64,000 bases of DNA from assembly GCA_011037195.1 (NCBI GenBank), contig JAAEAF010002613.1, forward strand, positions 1 through 64,000, read 5' to 3'. Every line of letters begins with the position of its first letter. Position 1 is the first letter of the stretch. A model generated the notes under the pieces. The model saw only the letters and a program-made list of their open reading frames with translations. It made no database searches and was not told where the DNA came from. The position numbers were made by a program, and so were the translations under genes. Positions 53,453 to 63,690 of the stretch are shown one piece after another. The stretch is from Triatoma infestans. Taxonomy: Eukaryota; Arthropoda; Insecta; Hemiptera; Reduviidae.

Positions 53453-53897
53453 GGTAGATGTAGATTGTTGTAGGGGAATATTGCACCACACCCTGAAAGA
53501 TCTATTGTATCCCCGGAGCTTCTAAAGGCACTGCCGGCCTTTAAATAGTGTTCTCTAGCTATAGACAACACTGCCCATCACCACCGGACAGTGAGTTGTA
53601 GAGGCTGCTAGGAAGAGAAAATCTAAGTGCAGTAAGCTGGATTCTAACCCGGGACCTCCGCGTTGCTAGTCCAGCGTGCTACCACTGAACTAATCCCTTC
53701 CTTCTCCCTTGCCAATTAACTAGGGACGGAGACACTAGTTTGTGTACTGTGTTTGTCCTTGTCTGTAAGTGTTGAGTGTATGTAGTTTCAAGTGTATTGT
53801 GTACTTTTCTGATGAAGTGCATCGCGAACTGAGCTGTGGTACCCGTGGGGTCGCTGCTCCCCAAGTAACTGCATGCAACGGATACCCCTTGCAGGCA
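53453..53897 (-). mobile_element. Composite repeat containing SINE1, copy 2
   Basis: Counterpart of 34003-34442 with the embedded inverted SINE1 at the same point. It begins GTAGATTGTTGTAGGGG and ends near AACGGATACCCCTTGC. Confidence 0.75.
53513..53702 (-). mobile_element. SINE1, copy j (in composite)
   Basis: Minus strand GGGATTAGTTCAGTGGTAGC head; the B box is mutated (GGGTTAGAATCC); body and GCCGGCAGTGCC end. Confidence 0.8.
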
Positions 53898-53924
53898 GTG
53901 AATGTAGTACCTATTCTAATCTAT

Positions 53925-54391
53925 AGCGTGAGCGGAAAAGTATTGAAAGGACTTATGTGTGAGTATCTTTTTGAAAAGTGAGAAGTATTAAGAATTAAGT
54001 AAAATGTCACCACTGGTTTAAAACAAAATATATTTAAAATAAATGAATTTAAATACTTTATAATAATTCGTAATAATAATCTTATAAATATATAGAAACT
54101 CTTGAACTTAAATATTTAGCTAGATTGATTTAAACTCAGATGTTCTGTCTCGAATGAATACTGGTTGAATGCTGTAAGACGACTGATGAAATAATGCCCC
54201 TCTTGGTAGTTAAAACCTGCCCCTTATTTCTAGAAGGGGTTAAAAGACAAAGATTGGTCTAGTTCTCCGACCTCTCTTGCAACGGTGTCTTGTACCTGTA
54301 TTTTTATCCTTTTCCAGCCAACTTACAAATATTTGCCTTTACTGATATTTTTAAAATAACTTTATTTAAGATAATTTCTTGCATCCATCAC
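53925..54391 (-). mobile_element. LTR, L1-related subfamily
   Basis: Minus strand starts TGTGATGGATGCAAG (54391 down) and ends near GCTCACGCTATAG. It contains AACCCCTTCTAGAAATAAGG and CAGTCGTCTTACAGCATTC, shared with 49036-49290. It cuts into the left arm of the foldback at 54392. Confidence 0.65.
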
Positions 54392-54625
54392 ACATTCATC
54401 AAAGTAAAGGTATCAAGTTTATGTAGAGAGCCTATTTCAACTCAGTGTTTCTGTTACTCACTACACCTTTTGATTTGTTATTGTGTGACATACAATCAAC
54501 AAAACAATAAGTGTAATGTGAGTAACAGAAACATTGATTCGAAATAGGCTCTGTACACGAACTTGAAACCTTTACTCTGACGATGGATGAAAATCCGAAA
54601 CCAGTCAGGGAGTAATAGAAATATA
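54392..54625. repeat. Foldback repeat H with hammerhead-like motif
   Basis: Arms 54395-54465 (AGTGTTTCTGTTACTCACTACA) and 54510-54582 (GTAATGTGAGTAACAGAAAC) are inverted copies. The right arm ends in a complete hammerhead-like motif. The left arm's motif is cut by the adjacent LTR (only CATCAAAGTAAAGG remains). Confidence 0.75.
54571..54615 (+). ncRNA. Hammerhead-like ribozyme motif, second family
   Basis: TTTACT, CTGACGA (54577-54583), T, stem II GGAT-GAAA-ATCC (54585-54596), GAAA (54597-54600), CCAG, TC (54605-54606), AGGGAGTAA. Stem I can pair TTACT with AGTAA, with AGGG bulged, or T-C with A-G directly. Predicted cleavage after 54606. All core bases fit; the same extra T follows the core. 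Confidence 0.6.
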
Positions 54626-55716
54626 AATGTTACGACTTATAAAATATCATATGTTATACAGTATTGCGGACCCTTCTAAATATTACATAAATAGTTAATT
54701 TTAATTTAATATTTAAACTTCTTCTAAGCAAAATTACTCTCTGGTGGAAGAATCCACTGTGAAATATAAACAATGACACCGTCATCACACATTAAATAAC
54801 CTTATCTTAAATATTTACCTATTGCAAGGTATCATATTATTTCATCATGAGATGCTCAGTTTACCCCATATTATTGATATAATTTATAAATAGCAATTTC
54901 TAGTTTTTTGAAAGCTGTATAAAATATATTTTGCTGCTTCTAACATAGAGGTGGAAAAAAAAAATTGAAGATTAGTCTTTCGAAAGCAATAAACTCTGTG
55001 GAGAAATGTCTATTTCAAAAATTGATAATCTTTGCCTTTGTCGAAAGGCAAAAGAGCTACGTTTTCTAGCTATTTTGTTAGTATTAGTTGGAGAAATAAT
55101 AGAATTAGTGAACGTTTTCGAATCTAAAAGTTTTAGGTAATTTCATCAGCCACTTGAATAGTCATTGTATTTCTTCTACAATTACACAATATACAGTGCA
55201 TATTGTTCTTGTTTAGTATACGCAATTCTTCTTCTTTTGTCCTGACCAATTAACGTTGACTAGGCAGTTGGTAATAATGAGTTCTTTTTTTTTTTTAGTC
55301 ACACGCAAATAACTACTCAAAAAGATCCGCCTCAAATTCTTGAGAGAATACATACAATGTTTTCCATATATTTGGGGAGCACTCTTAGATAAATGAGGAA
55401 TTGGCTAATCGGCCGTGGGATCTATTACAGCGTGTTTAGAGTGCTATTACTTGTTTAGAATGCCCACATCATTTCAACATTTTAATTTATTCATAAGAGA
55501 TGGGAGAGCAATTGCTGCCCATATTATTTTTTAGGCATTGATTTTTCCACTTCCAGATGTTGGAATTACCTGGACACAGCCTTGAATTGGCCATCACTTG
55601 ACAGTTTCTGAATCCATACTTCTATGTTTTGCAGTAGATCTAAGAAAACATTTGTTAATAAAATTTCTTTCCTGTCTCCAAACTAGGTGGTGGTTACTTC
55701 AATAACTTCTGAGATT
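54626..55716. other. No gene recognised
   Basis: AT-rich to 55240, then mixed sequence that may be old coding debris on minus (55300-55700), but no motif is clear. Confidence 0.4.
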
Positions 55717-56004
55717 CATAATGGATGAGATGGATGGAGAGAATTGGTTTGATTTGATGAGTTAACAAGACTTGGTTAATATAATGATGAGTTTCATTGA
55801 CAGCCTGGACTTTACAGTAAGGATGGTAGATTTAGAGTGGAAGGGGTAATGACACGTTGTGACTGGTGAACACTCATCTGAACTAATTTGAACTATATTT
55901 CTTCTGTGTCCCGTCGCTGTATTTATATAGTTTCTCCCCACTCCAGTTCGAGAGAGTGCCTGGTATTTTGTTTCTCTTTCTCTGCTCTCTTGGTTGCTGT
56001 TACA
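55717..56004 (-). mobile_element. Solo LTR, family C, copy 2
   Basis: 288 bp. Minus strand begins TGTAACAGCAACCAAGAGAG, TATA-like ACTATATAAATACAGCGACG, GTAAAGTCCAGGC, ends CATCCATTATG. Flanked by GATT (55713-55716, 56005-56008). Confidence 0.75.
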
Positions 56005-56262
56005 GATTTATTGTAAACTTATTGTGTTCATTCGATATCCTTATTGGGTTCAGCCGCCTCGATATCCTTATGTTATGCTGCACAAACGTTCAAACAAAAT
56101 ATTCTGGAGCTTCTCGCCCACTTCTGGATGCTCTCCACTTGATTAGCCTTAAGATCTGAAATCGGCTAAATTTCTGATAAGATGACGTCCGCTTATGCGG
56201 ATTATCAAGTGATAATATTGATTTTCTAGGAATTATTCTTCCAAGTACTTCACTCACTTATG

Positions 56263-56266
<4 letters not shown>

Positions 56267-56301
<35 letters not shown>
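56267..56301. repeat. (TA)n microsatellite at retrotransposon 3' end
   Basis: About 17 TA units exactly where the I-like copy's 3' UTR ends; probably its tail. Confidence 0.8.
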
Positions 56302-56302
<1 letters not shown>

Positions 56303-56922
56303 GTTATTTTGGTGTCTAGTATGAGTGAAATGAACACAGAACTACAGTATACCGAATGATAATTCCTAATCCGACTTATATTTTTATTTTATTCCCTTTG
56401 ATGAACTTATATATGCAAAAAAGCGCTTCCTTTTCCTAATATGCTAATAACTTTGTGCTTTTTGCGCTACAAAGAAATCGTACATACTCGGACAGTTTGG
56501 TTAAAAACTTCCCTCTCTTTTTATTATATATGTTACAGGTAAAGAGTAAATGGTTGATATCGCCATCCTCCCCGTTACCGCGATCGCATTTGAGACTATT
56601 TACGATGTGTATTTTGTAAAGGGTTAAATCTCAATTACATTATCGCGGTATAAAAAAGCCTTTCCTCATCCAACTCTTCAAACCAAGGTTTACATGGTAT
56701 TCGAGGCTGCATGTCTCTAATAATATTTGCTTGTATATTCTTTTCCATATTGATTCTGCCATAATTCTAAACACTGACTTTTCAGAGTATTGCTAATATC
56801 TCCCAAACTAGCTATCGAAATTTCTTCACCCGGTTTAATAGCATCTTTTGCTAGGATATCGACATATTTATTTCCTTGAATCCCGGCATCCCCTTTGATC
56901 CAAAGTATTTGTAACCTCCCGC
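56302..56922 (-). pseudogene. I-like retrotransposon, second copy (RNase H tail, zinc-knuckle, 3' UTR)
   Basis: Aligns with 19262-19890. On the minus strand it runs from the WIKGDAGIQGN region (56915) through IPWFEELD and the C-terminal knuckle, where NGEDGDINHLLF is read in one frame. This shows that the 19-kb copy lost a base there. Its own Cys codon is changed (KCDRG). 5'-truncated; the left end is (TA)n. Confidence 0.8.
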
Positions 56923-58145
56923 CTAGTCTAATTATAATAAATTTCGTAAGATCCTATATGTGATTCTTTGCGACCTTTGCGATATATCCAATACTGAACA
57001 TCTGTCACTAGGAAACAGAAAACATTTAACATAGAAATCATGTTATTTTTATTGTAACAATTTTTTTTTTTGATTTATAATTGGTACGAATTTATGAATC
57101 ATTCATTTTGATTATTAATTTATGATTTTTATATTCTATATTATATTAAAGAAGAAAAATGTCGAAATTCATGTTTCACTACGCAGTTTACTAATTTTAT
57201 CGTAATCTTCCAAAGATATTTGAGAGATAGTATTGTATTGTGCACTGTGAATCATAGACTAGTTTTTCAAACATAAATTATCTATAAAAATAATAATGGC
57301 TGGTAATGATATAATAAAGAATTATAGTGAAAAGCAGTATCCCCCAACTCTTCATCCAGTCATTGTATTCACTTTCACCGATTTTAATCCATAATAAATA
57401 ATATCTCACTCACTCTCTCTCTCTCTCTCTCTCTCTCATAAAATATTTCACAATTGTTAAGTGAACCGATACTTTATTAATTCTGTTTACTATATGTTTC
57501 ACTTTCTTTACATTAAGAAAATGGATAATTATTATTACAAAATTAGTTAGAAAACTTCATTCAGTTTGGTGGCGAGATCATTAATAGTTTCTCTGCATAA
57601 AATTTACGTAACTTATCATAGAAAGCAATATATTAATAAAGAAAGGGACCCAATGTTTCTTTTTTATATAATCCTTATTAGAGTTAGGCATTCTTGGATT
57701 ACCTTCTAAATAATTGATTTTATACTAAACTTGAATAAAATAAAAGTTTTTACGCACCCTAATTCCTTGGCCCGACCTTCAACATTAAAATCATTCGGTC
57801 ACTTTTGAATGATTTCAACCTTGACCCTAATGTGATTATTATAGTCATTATTTGTGATTAATTAATAATTTTGTACATTTCAATTCAGATAAATAATAAA
57901 TTTTTTCAAATACCTATGCACTATGCAGAAAGCAAAGTCCGTTAGATCGAACAATAATGACCACCAAAGTATTGTAAACATTATTTTATATAATTATCAT
58001 ATAGTATTATTAAGAAAATCTGATGTGAAACAATCATAAGACTTGCTCTTGCTTGTCTTAATTATAGTAATCTATACAATTACGAAATTTCTTTAGTTTT
58101 CAAATTACCCTCATATGTCATAAATCGTAAATATAAAAGTATTTG
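56923..58145. other. AT-rich stretch with (CT)n tract, no gene recognised
   Basis: (CT)n at about 57412-57437. 58008-58060 carries an R-end phrase (AAATCTGATGTGAAACAATC). No gene. Confidence 0.5.
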
Positions 58146-58510
58146 TTGACCGTCTTTGATGAATTATGCCATGAAAAAATTTGGTGAGGATCGCGGTCAA
58201 GAAAGAAGCATTCAAATTATGCCAACGTTTCGGCAGAGTTTCCTCTCTCTCTTTATCAACGCTTTAATATATAGATAATCGTGAAGATGTGGAAAAAGAA
58301 TGATGTGATTTTGAAAATTGATTTTCTATAGATGATTTGATTCAAATAATTAGTAACTTTTAAAATTTTTTTTTTTATGTTTCTACGATGTAACAAATGT
58401 GTATGTTTAAAAATTCTTTCTCCACATCTTGTCGACTTTATAGATTATATATTAAAGCCTTGATAAGACTGAGGAAACTCTGTTGAAACGTTAGCACAAT
58501 TACGTATAAT
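58146..58510. repeat. Foldback repeat G, copy 2, uninterrupted
   Basis: Left arm from TTGACCGTCTTTGATGAATT through ATGCCAACGTTTCGGCAGAG and TATCAACGCTTTAATATATAG; right arm inverted (TATATTAAAGCCTTGATAAG, AACTCTGTTGAAACGTTAGC). The arm phrase CTTGATAAG...GAAACTCTG..GAAACGTT loosely resembles a hammerhead but the CUGANGA core is not met. Confidence 0.75.
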
Positions 58511-58539
58511 GGAGGTAGAGAACTATAAATTGTACTGAA

Positions 58540-58905
58540 GAGATACTTTAAAGGAAAGTTAACGCTACTGTTCCCCCCCCAGAACCCCGCCAAAAAAATC
58601 AATTTTCCCGGGTAAATGTTGCAAAAAAAAAAATCCTTCATTAAAGTCGTACTTCCGGTTGATGTATTTTGCCCAAAATCTTGATGTCAGATACGGTACG
58701 TGGTACTACCTAAACAGAATACCAAGTTTGACTCTCCAAGTTTGATTTTTCGTTTATGTGATATTTTGTGATACACACACACCCGCGCACATACACCTAC
58801 ACGCACACAGACCAGAATCGCTAAAAACTTCCGGTAAAGACTTAATTTCGCAAATTTGACATGATCGCAATACATACTCATACTAAGAAAAAGAGAAAGA
58901 AAAAA
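58540..58905 (-). repeat. R copy, truncated
   Basis: Minus-strand start CTTTCTCTTTTTCTTAGTATG, GCGATCATGTCAAATTTGCG, TTACCGGAAGTTTTTAGC, (TG)n-like tract at 58772-58810, AAGTACGACTTTAATGAAGG. Confidence 0.65.
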
Positions 58906-59735
58906 ACTGATGTGTGAAACTGGACTTTCAAACTTTAATTGATTCTAATTTCGCAGAAAAAAATTTACGAATTAAATCTCGTCAATTCAAGAGTTACAAC
59001 AATAAAATTCATTAGTTGTAAAAAACATAATTGCATATGCAATTATGTTTTGTAATTGTTAGCTGTAACTACTTAACTAGTCATTGTCATTTACAAATTA
59101 TAACCCGGAAACCCAAGGGTTTTTCAGAAATATATAATAGTTAACTACTGCCCGATCTTTTGAGAAAACCCGACGTTTTTTTATCAGAAAATTATTCACC
59201 TTTACCTTCTGATGCATCAAATTATATTCTTTTTTTAGTAGAGGCCGGCGGTTGATCTATTATTTCTATATACTCTGAGACTTAATTTTAATTGTATATC
59301 TCAAAAGTGTTGAAGTATCCTGATTAGTAGATATGTCAAGATTGTTGCCTATGAAGTCATTAATAGCAATATTCTTTGGTATTAATCCTCTGGTTGTAAC
59401 CAGTGGACTACATTATCATCCATCCAACTGTCAGATTTTAATTTTTCTGTCGATAATATTTCCATGTGGCCATCTTTTTTTTCCCCCACACGAACTTATT
59501 AATAAAATTAGGGAAAGTCATGAATTGGAGATTTTTATTTTATAAATCTATGAATAGAAATTTTGATTTATTTAATTTTGCTATAAACAAGAATTAACGA
59601 GCTAGCTAACTCTGCTAGAATTATGATGGCTGTTTTAAAATTAGTGATGAGTTCTTGTAATTGAATTGTATTTTTTTTTATAGAGTAGGAAAATGTACTG
59701 TGTTCTATGTGTAACTCGAAGACAATGTTTATTTC
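58906..59735. other. No gene recognised; contains a perfect palindrome
   Basis: The frame 59333-59545 (70 codons, hydrophobic middle) has no recognised motif. Confidence 0.4.
59032..59061. repeat. Perfect 30-bp palindrome
   Basis: AAAACATAATTGCAT and its exact complement ATGCAATTATGTTTT with no spacer. Confidence 0.95.
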
Positions 59736-59891
59736 ATGGCAGAGTGCACTGTTTTATCCGAATTTGGAGTTTTGTATGTTGGTAGACGTATTTTGACAAC
59801 AGCCCAATTGATTGATATGTTAAATTTTCCTCATTGCAAAGTTATTCAATATGCTCGCACTGTACGGGAATTATCGCCAATATCTAAATGA
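59736..59891 (+). CDS. Unrecognised 51-codon open frame, possible exon
   Basis: MAECTVLSEFGVLYVGRRIL then TTAQLIDMLNFPHCKVIQY, ending LSPISK-stop. Composition looks protein-like and is free of the Ile/Asn/Lys bias of chance AT-rich frames. A polypyrimidine tract and TAG (59671-59683) lie 50 bases upstream, resembling a splice acceptor, but an in-frame TAA between them argues against a simple exon. No family recognised; low confidence. Confidence 0.2.
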   Translation: MAECTVLSEFGVLYVGRRILTTAQLIDMLNFPHCKVIQYARTVRELSPISK

Positions 59892-60149
59892 ACAATTTAA
59901 TTTTTAGGTTTATCTGTAAATATTTACTTTAATCATATAAATTACCTACTTATTCTATACATAGATATTATTATCTATTATCATATCCATATTCACTGAT
60001 TTCATTATATAACTCATTATTAAAATTTTTCTTTACATTCTTTTGTACAATTTTAATCTTATTTCTGTTTTTCACATCGACCTTCAACAGATGGATTTTT
60101 CCATGCTGTTATTTTGTAAAATTTATTTTTGAAAATAAAGTACTATTTT

Positions 60150-60357
60150 TTTTTTTTTAAGGCGTCTCAGAGCTTTCTCAGTGCACTGCCGGCCTCCGGA
60201 CAGTGTTCTCCCGTTACAGACCACACTGTCCATCACCGGACAGTGAGCTGTAGCGACTCCTAGAAAGAGAAAATCTAAGGGTAGCACGGCTGGATTCGAA
60301 CCCGTGATCTCCGCGTTGCTAGTCCAGCGCGCTACCACTGAGCTAATCCCTTCCCTG
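60150..60357 (-). mobile_element. SINE1, copy k
   Basis: Minus strand GGGAAGGGATTAGCTCAGTG, GGTAGCGCGCTGGACTAGCA, GGGTTCGAATCC, body, T10 (A-tail) at left. Duplication AGTACTATT (60139-60147, 60358-60366). Very close to copy f, hence recent. Confidence 0.88.
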
Positions 60358-60366
60358 AGTACTATT

Positions 60367-61475
60367 ATTATTATTATTATTACTGCCCGATCTGCTCTTT
60401 AGTGTTTGTACCTTTGATTGGAAGGATTGGGGAAGGATATGGTGAATTAATATTTTAAAGAAGATTTTTTATATTGAATGTAGTAGAAAGAATAGATAGT
60501 TAATCACCTGTTTGGCTTTAATTTCCAGCGAACTTTACGCAATAAACTTTAATTCTTATAAAAAAAAAAAAAAAGATGAAACCGGGATTACCATTTTCTC
60601 CCACTTGGATTATTACCTAGATATTTTCCATAACTTATACAGAACGGTCCTGTATTTGTGTCTGCCTATCGTTATGTGTATGTATATAATGTAGTAACTT
60701 CCTGTGGCCTTGTACACACGTATTATACCACTTTGTAACACACCAACTTTATTCAATAATATAAATCTTAAACCAGACTTACTATATCCTTTACTAACAG
60801 ATGGTTCTATCATCTGGAATTGAATTTCAGCTGTCTATTGTTTCGTTCATATTTAGAATAACATTTTAAATTTTGATTTTGTTGGAATTTTATCTTTGGT
60901 TATTACTTCTTGATTTTTTTTTTTTTCTATTGTTGTTAACAATTTCATTGATAAGCCATCTGGCCTTTTTTTATTTCTGCAAAATAAAAGAAGAAATTCG
61001 CAATAGTTAATAACATGTCGTAATGAACATCCTTGGCTTTATTTTTTTTTTTATATATATTTATAAATCTTGATTACATCATAAAAAAAAAACAAAACAA
61101 AAAACAAAAAAACAATAACTATTTCTCTGTTGTTTTTTTTTATTTATTTACGTAGTAGTATATTGATCTTGTATTCGTCCTATATATTTATCTAGAAATA
61201 GAAATTCTGATTGGTTACTATTTTTAACGCCTTTAATACAATATTAAGGACATTATCCGTTTGTGGGTGTGTGTGTGTGTGTGTGTATGTGTGTTTTATT
61301 ATTAAAGTAGTTTGAGGGTGGTAATGGTAGTGACGTTTTTTGAAGAATATACTGCCAAGTAAACAAAAGTTTCGCAATAATTTAGCTTCCAAACTAGATT
61401 ATGTAATAACATTACACCTTCATTGCAATTGAAAATGTAAAGATTCTATGTATGGTTTTTTTTTTTTTTATTGTT
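60367..61475. other. AT-rich stretch, no gene recognised
   Basis: (TG)n at about 61264-61290; poly-A/T runs. Nothing else. Confidence 0.5.
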
Positions 61476-61795
61476 TGAGAATATAATATATTATTTTCTT
61501 CCAATTAAGAGGAAGTAATTGCGATCGTGACAACATTTTTGAAAATTGAGTTTTCACCGGAAATATATGTTTTGAGGTCCCCTGAGTACGAGAAAAATAT
61601 TTTTAGCGAATGATCTGTCTATGTGCGTGCGTGTGTGTGTGTGTGTGTGTGTTTTTTTGAACAAATTATCTCAAAAACGAAAAGTAACAGGAAGCTCAAA
61701 CATGGGATTCCATTTAGGAGGTTCCACAATATCGCATCTTACATGAAGGATTTCAATCAAAATCCATAAACTTGAAGTGTGACTTTACTCATTTT
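61476..61795 (+). repeat. R copy R4, 5' part
   Basis: Begins ATTTTCTTCCAATTAAGAGG, GCGATCGTGACAACATTTTTG, CACCGGAAATATATG, (TG)n at 61631-61650, ends TTGAAGTGTGACTTTACTC against R3. Confidence 0.75.
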
Positions 61796-61798
61796 TTT

Positions 61799-62720
61799 AC
61801 TTTATCTTACTCCTAGTAAGAGGAAGTATTGTAATCGTGTCAAATTTTCGATATCGAGTTATCACCGGAAATATCCGTTTTGAGGTCCCCTGAGTCCAAA
61901 AAAGTGGTTTTTAGCAAATGGTCTGTGTGTGTGTCTGTGTGTATGTATTATGTGAACAGCATAGCTCAAAAACGAAAAACCGTAGAAAAGTTGAAACTTG
62001 ATATCCGTTTAGGTATCACCATGGTATCTGACCCTACGTTGTCTGTCAAAATTCCTCAACCGGAAAGTACCAATTAATATCAACCACATATTTACAGAGC
62101 TACAACTTTTATTTGAAACATTTCTCCGGGAAAATGCAATGAAGGGCACTTTTGGGGGAGGGTGGGGTTAGGTTTCCATCTAAAGTGCTATTTCAGTTAT
62201 TTAGACAATTCTGTCATCTAAATAATGTTAATTAGAATTAAATATGTTGTTGAAATTCCGAGTTTGAAAAAAATCGGATAACCGGAAGTGCGTTTACTTT
62301 ACCACTTTATTAAATGATTTATTCTCTTTTTCGCAATTTTCTCAAAAATGGCTTCGACGATTTTTTTGAAACTTCATATATAAATTAAACATGCAAAGAT
62401 CTACATCTTTTATTTAAAACATTTCTTTGGGAAAATTCTTTTAAGGGCACTTTTAGGGGAGGGGTGGGGCCATGTTTTTCTCTAAAGTGCTATCATAGTT
62501 GATTATACAATTCTATCATCCAAACATAATTAATTAGAAATAAATAGATGGCTGAAATTCAGTCTCAAGAAAATTAGTAAACCGGAAGGGCGCTTTTACT
62601 GAACAGTTTTTTCAGTTTTTGACGAATTTCATTCAAATTTGGTACACAAACTATGAAATTTGTCAATTATAATTTTGAGTACTGGAGTAAGAGAAAGTTG
62701 TGTGAGTGTTTCACACCAGA
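61799..62720 (+). repeat. Dispersed repeat R, copy R3, most complete
   Basis: Terminal ACTTTATCTTACTCC (61799-61813) and GGAGTAAGAGAAAGT (62684-62699) are inverted with one mismatch; GTGTGAGTGTTTCACACC follows. The body contains the full series of R phrases but no open frame above 65 codons. Tandem to R4 in the same direction. Confidence 0.8.
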
Positions 62721-62828
62721 TTTTTTTTTTTTTATTTTAGTTTTTTACTATTTTTCTTGATAACGCTACAACGATTTTCGTTGGTACTTCGTCTATTATG
62801 TACACTCATTAATACCTATCACTTTTAT

Positions 62829-63020
62829 CAGTGATATTTTCTGTGATGGCCTGCTCTTTTTTTTGTGGTCATCTACCGGTTTTGGGGCGTACGCCCATCA
62901 TCATGCTTTTTGTCAAACATTGTGATAACATAGATTTGCACAGCGCAAAACCACAAAAAGAAGCAAGCTATCATGGAAAATATCTCTGATGCTTTCCAGT
63001 TCTGCGGAACTACACAACAA
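62829..63020. mobile_element. Foldback element F, copy F6, deleted
   Basis: Left arm CAGTGATATTTTCTGTGATGG to TTTGCACAGCGC and shortened right arm AAAACCACAAAAAGAAGC to CAGTTCTGCGGAACT. A 14-bp duplication with one mismatch, CCTATCACTTTTAT (62815-62828) and CCTATCACTTTCAT (63021-63034). Confidence 0.8.
62870..62906 (-). ncRNA. Degenerate hammerhead-like motif, F6
   Basis: CAT, GATGA (first two core bases lost), GGGCGTACGCCC stem II, CAAA for GAAA, CCGG, then TAGATG. Inactive. Confidence 0.4.
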
Positions 63021-63300
63021 CCTATCACTTTCATTTGATACATTTTCCCGGAAAAATTGATTTTTGAGGTGTTCTGAGTGATCTGTAGCGTAATATATGA
63101 TAGAAACTTTGATGGAATTCCCTCATTTGAAGTAGATCGGGTAACCAGGTTTTTGTGTTGTCGGAGTTTTCTCGAAAACAGCTGCAACCTTTTCTTTAAA
63201 CTTGGAATGTTCACTGAACAGAACTAAAAAACATATTACTTTTATTTGAAACATTTATCCGTAAAGCTTGATTTTTGCTCTTGAACTAGGTCTATTCTAT

Positions 63301-63544
63301 AAGAGGAGAATCGTGGCTGGGGTCATTCAAACACCCTTACAAAAGTAATTGATCTGGAGGCAACCTTCCCCTAGCCTTTATCACAATTTTGACACCATTA
63401 TATATATATTGCAAGGGGGCTGCTGTTGGCTGTTCCATTTAGGATCCCTTCCTTGCAAGTTGGCGTATCTCTTTGTTTCCGTAACACCTCAGAGGCCCGA
63501 TATCAACGCTTGAGAGTGTGATAGGAGTTTCAGGGTTTAAAATT
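63301..63544. other. No gene recognised
   Basis: Unassigned. Confidence 0.4.
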
Positions 63545-63690
63545 AATCAGAAACATTTTCCGTGGTAGCCTGCTTCATTTTGTGGTCATCGACCGGTTTC
63601 GGGCGTTCGGTCCTTCTTCAGGATGCGTTTTTCAGACAGTGTGACAACACAAACTTGCACAAAGCAAAGTTAGTTTACACACTAAAATTA
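63545..63690. mobile_element. Foldback element F, copy F7, left arm only
   Basis: TCAGAAACATTTTCCGTGGT to GCAAAGTTAGTTTACACAC, closest to F3 (shared CTTCTTCAGGATGCGTTTTT, GTGACAACACA). Confidence 0.7.
63587..63626 (-). ncRNA. Hammerhead-like motif, F7, stem II altered
   Basis: GCATC, CTGAAGA, then AGGACCGAACGCCC with a broken stem II, GAAA, CCGG, TC, GATG. Core bases are present but stem II no longer pairs fully. Confidence 0.5.

Larger units (their letters stand above)
62736..63300 (+). repeat. R-related fragment with nested foldback F6
   Basis: ACGCTACAACGATTTTCG and CACTCATTAATACCTATCAC (to 62828), continued after F6 as TTGATACATTTTCCCGG, TCTGTAGCGTAAT. Confidence 0.6.

Noticed and set aside
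30137..60357. Regularly repeated segments as a CRISPR array
   Set aside because: Repeats are dispersed SINEs, foldbacks and R copies, not short direct repeats with uniform spacers; eukaryotic context.
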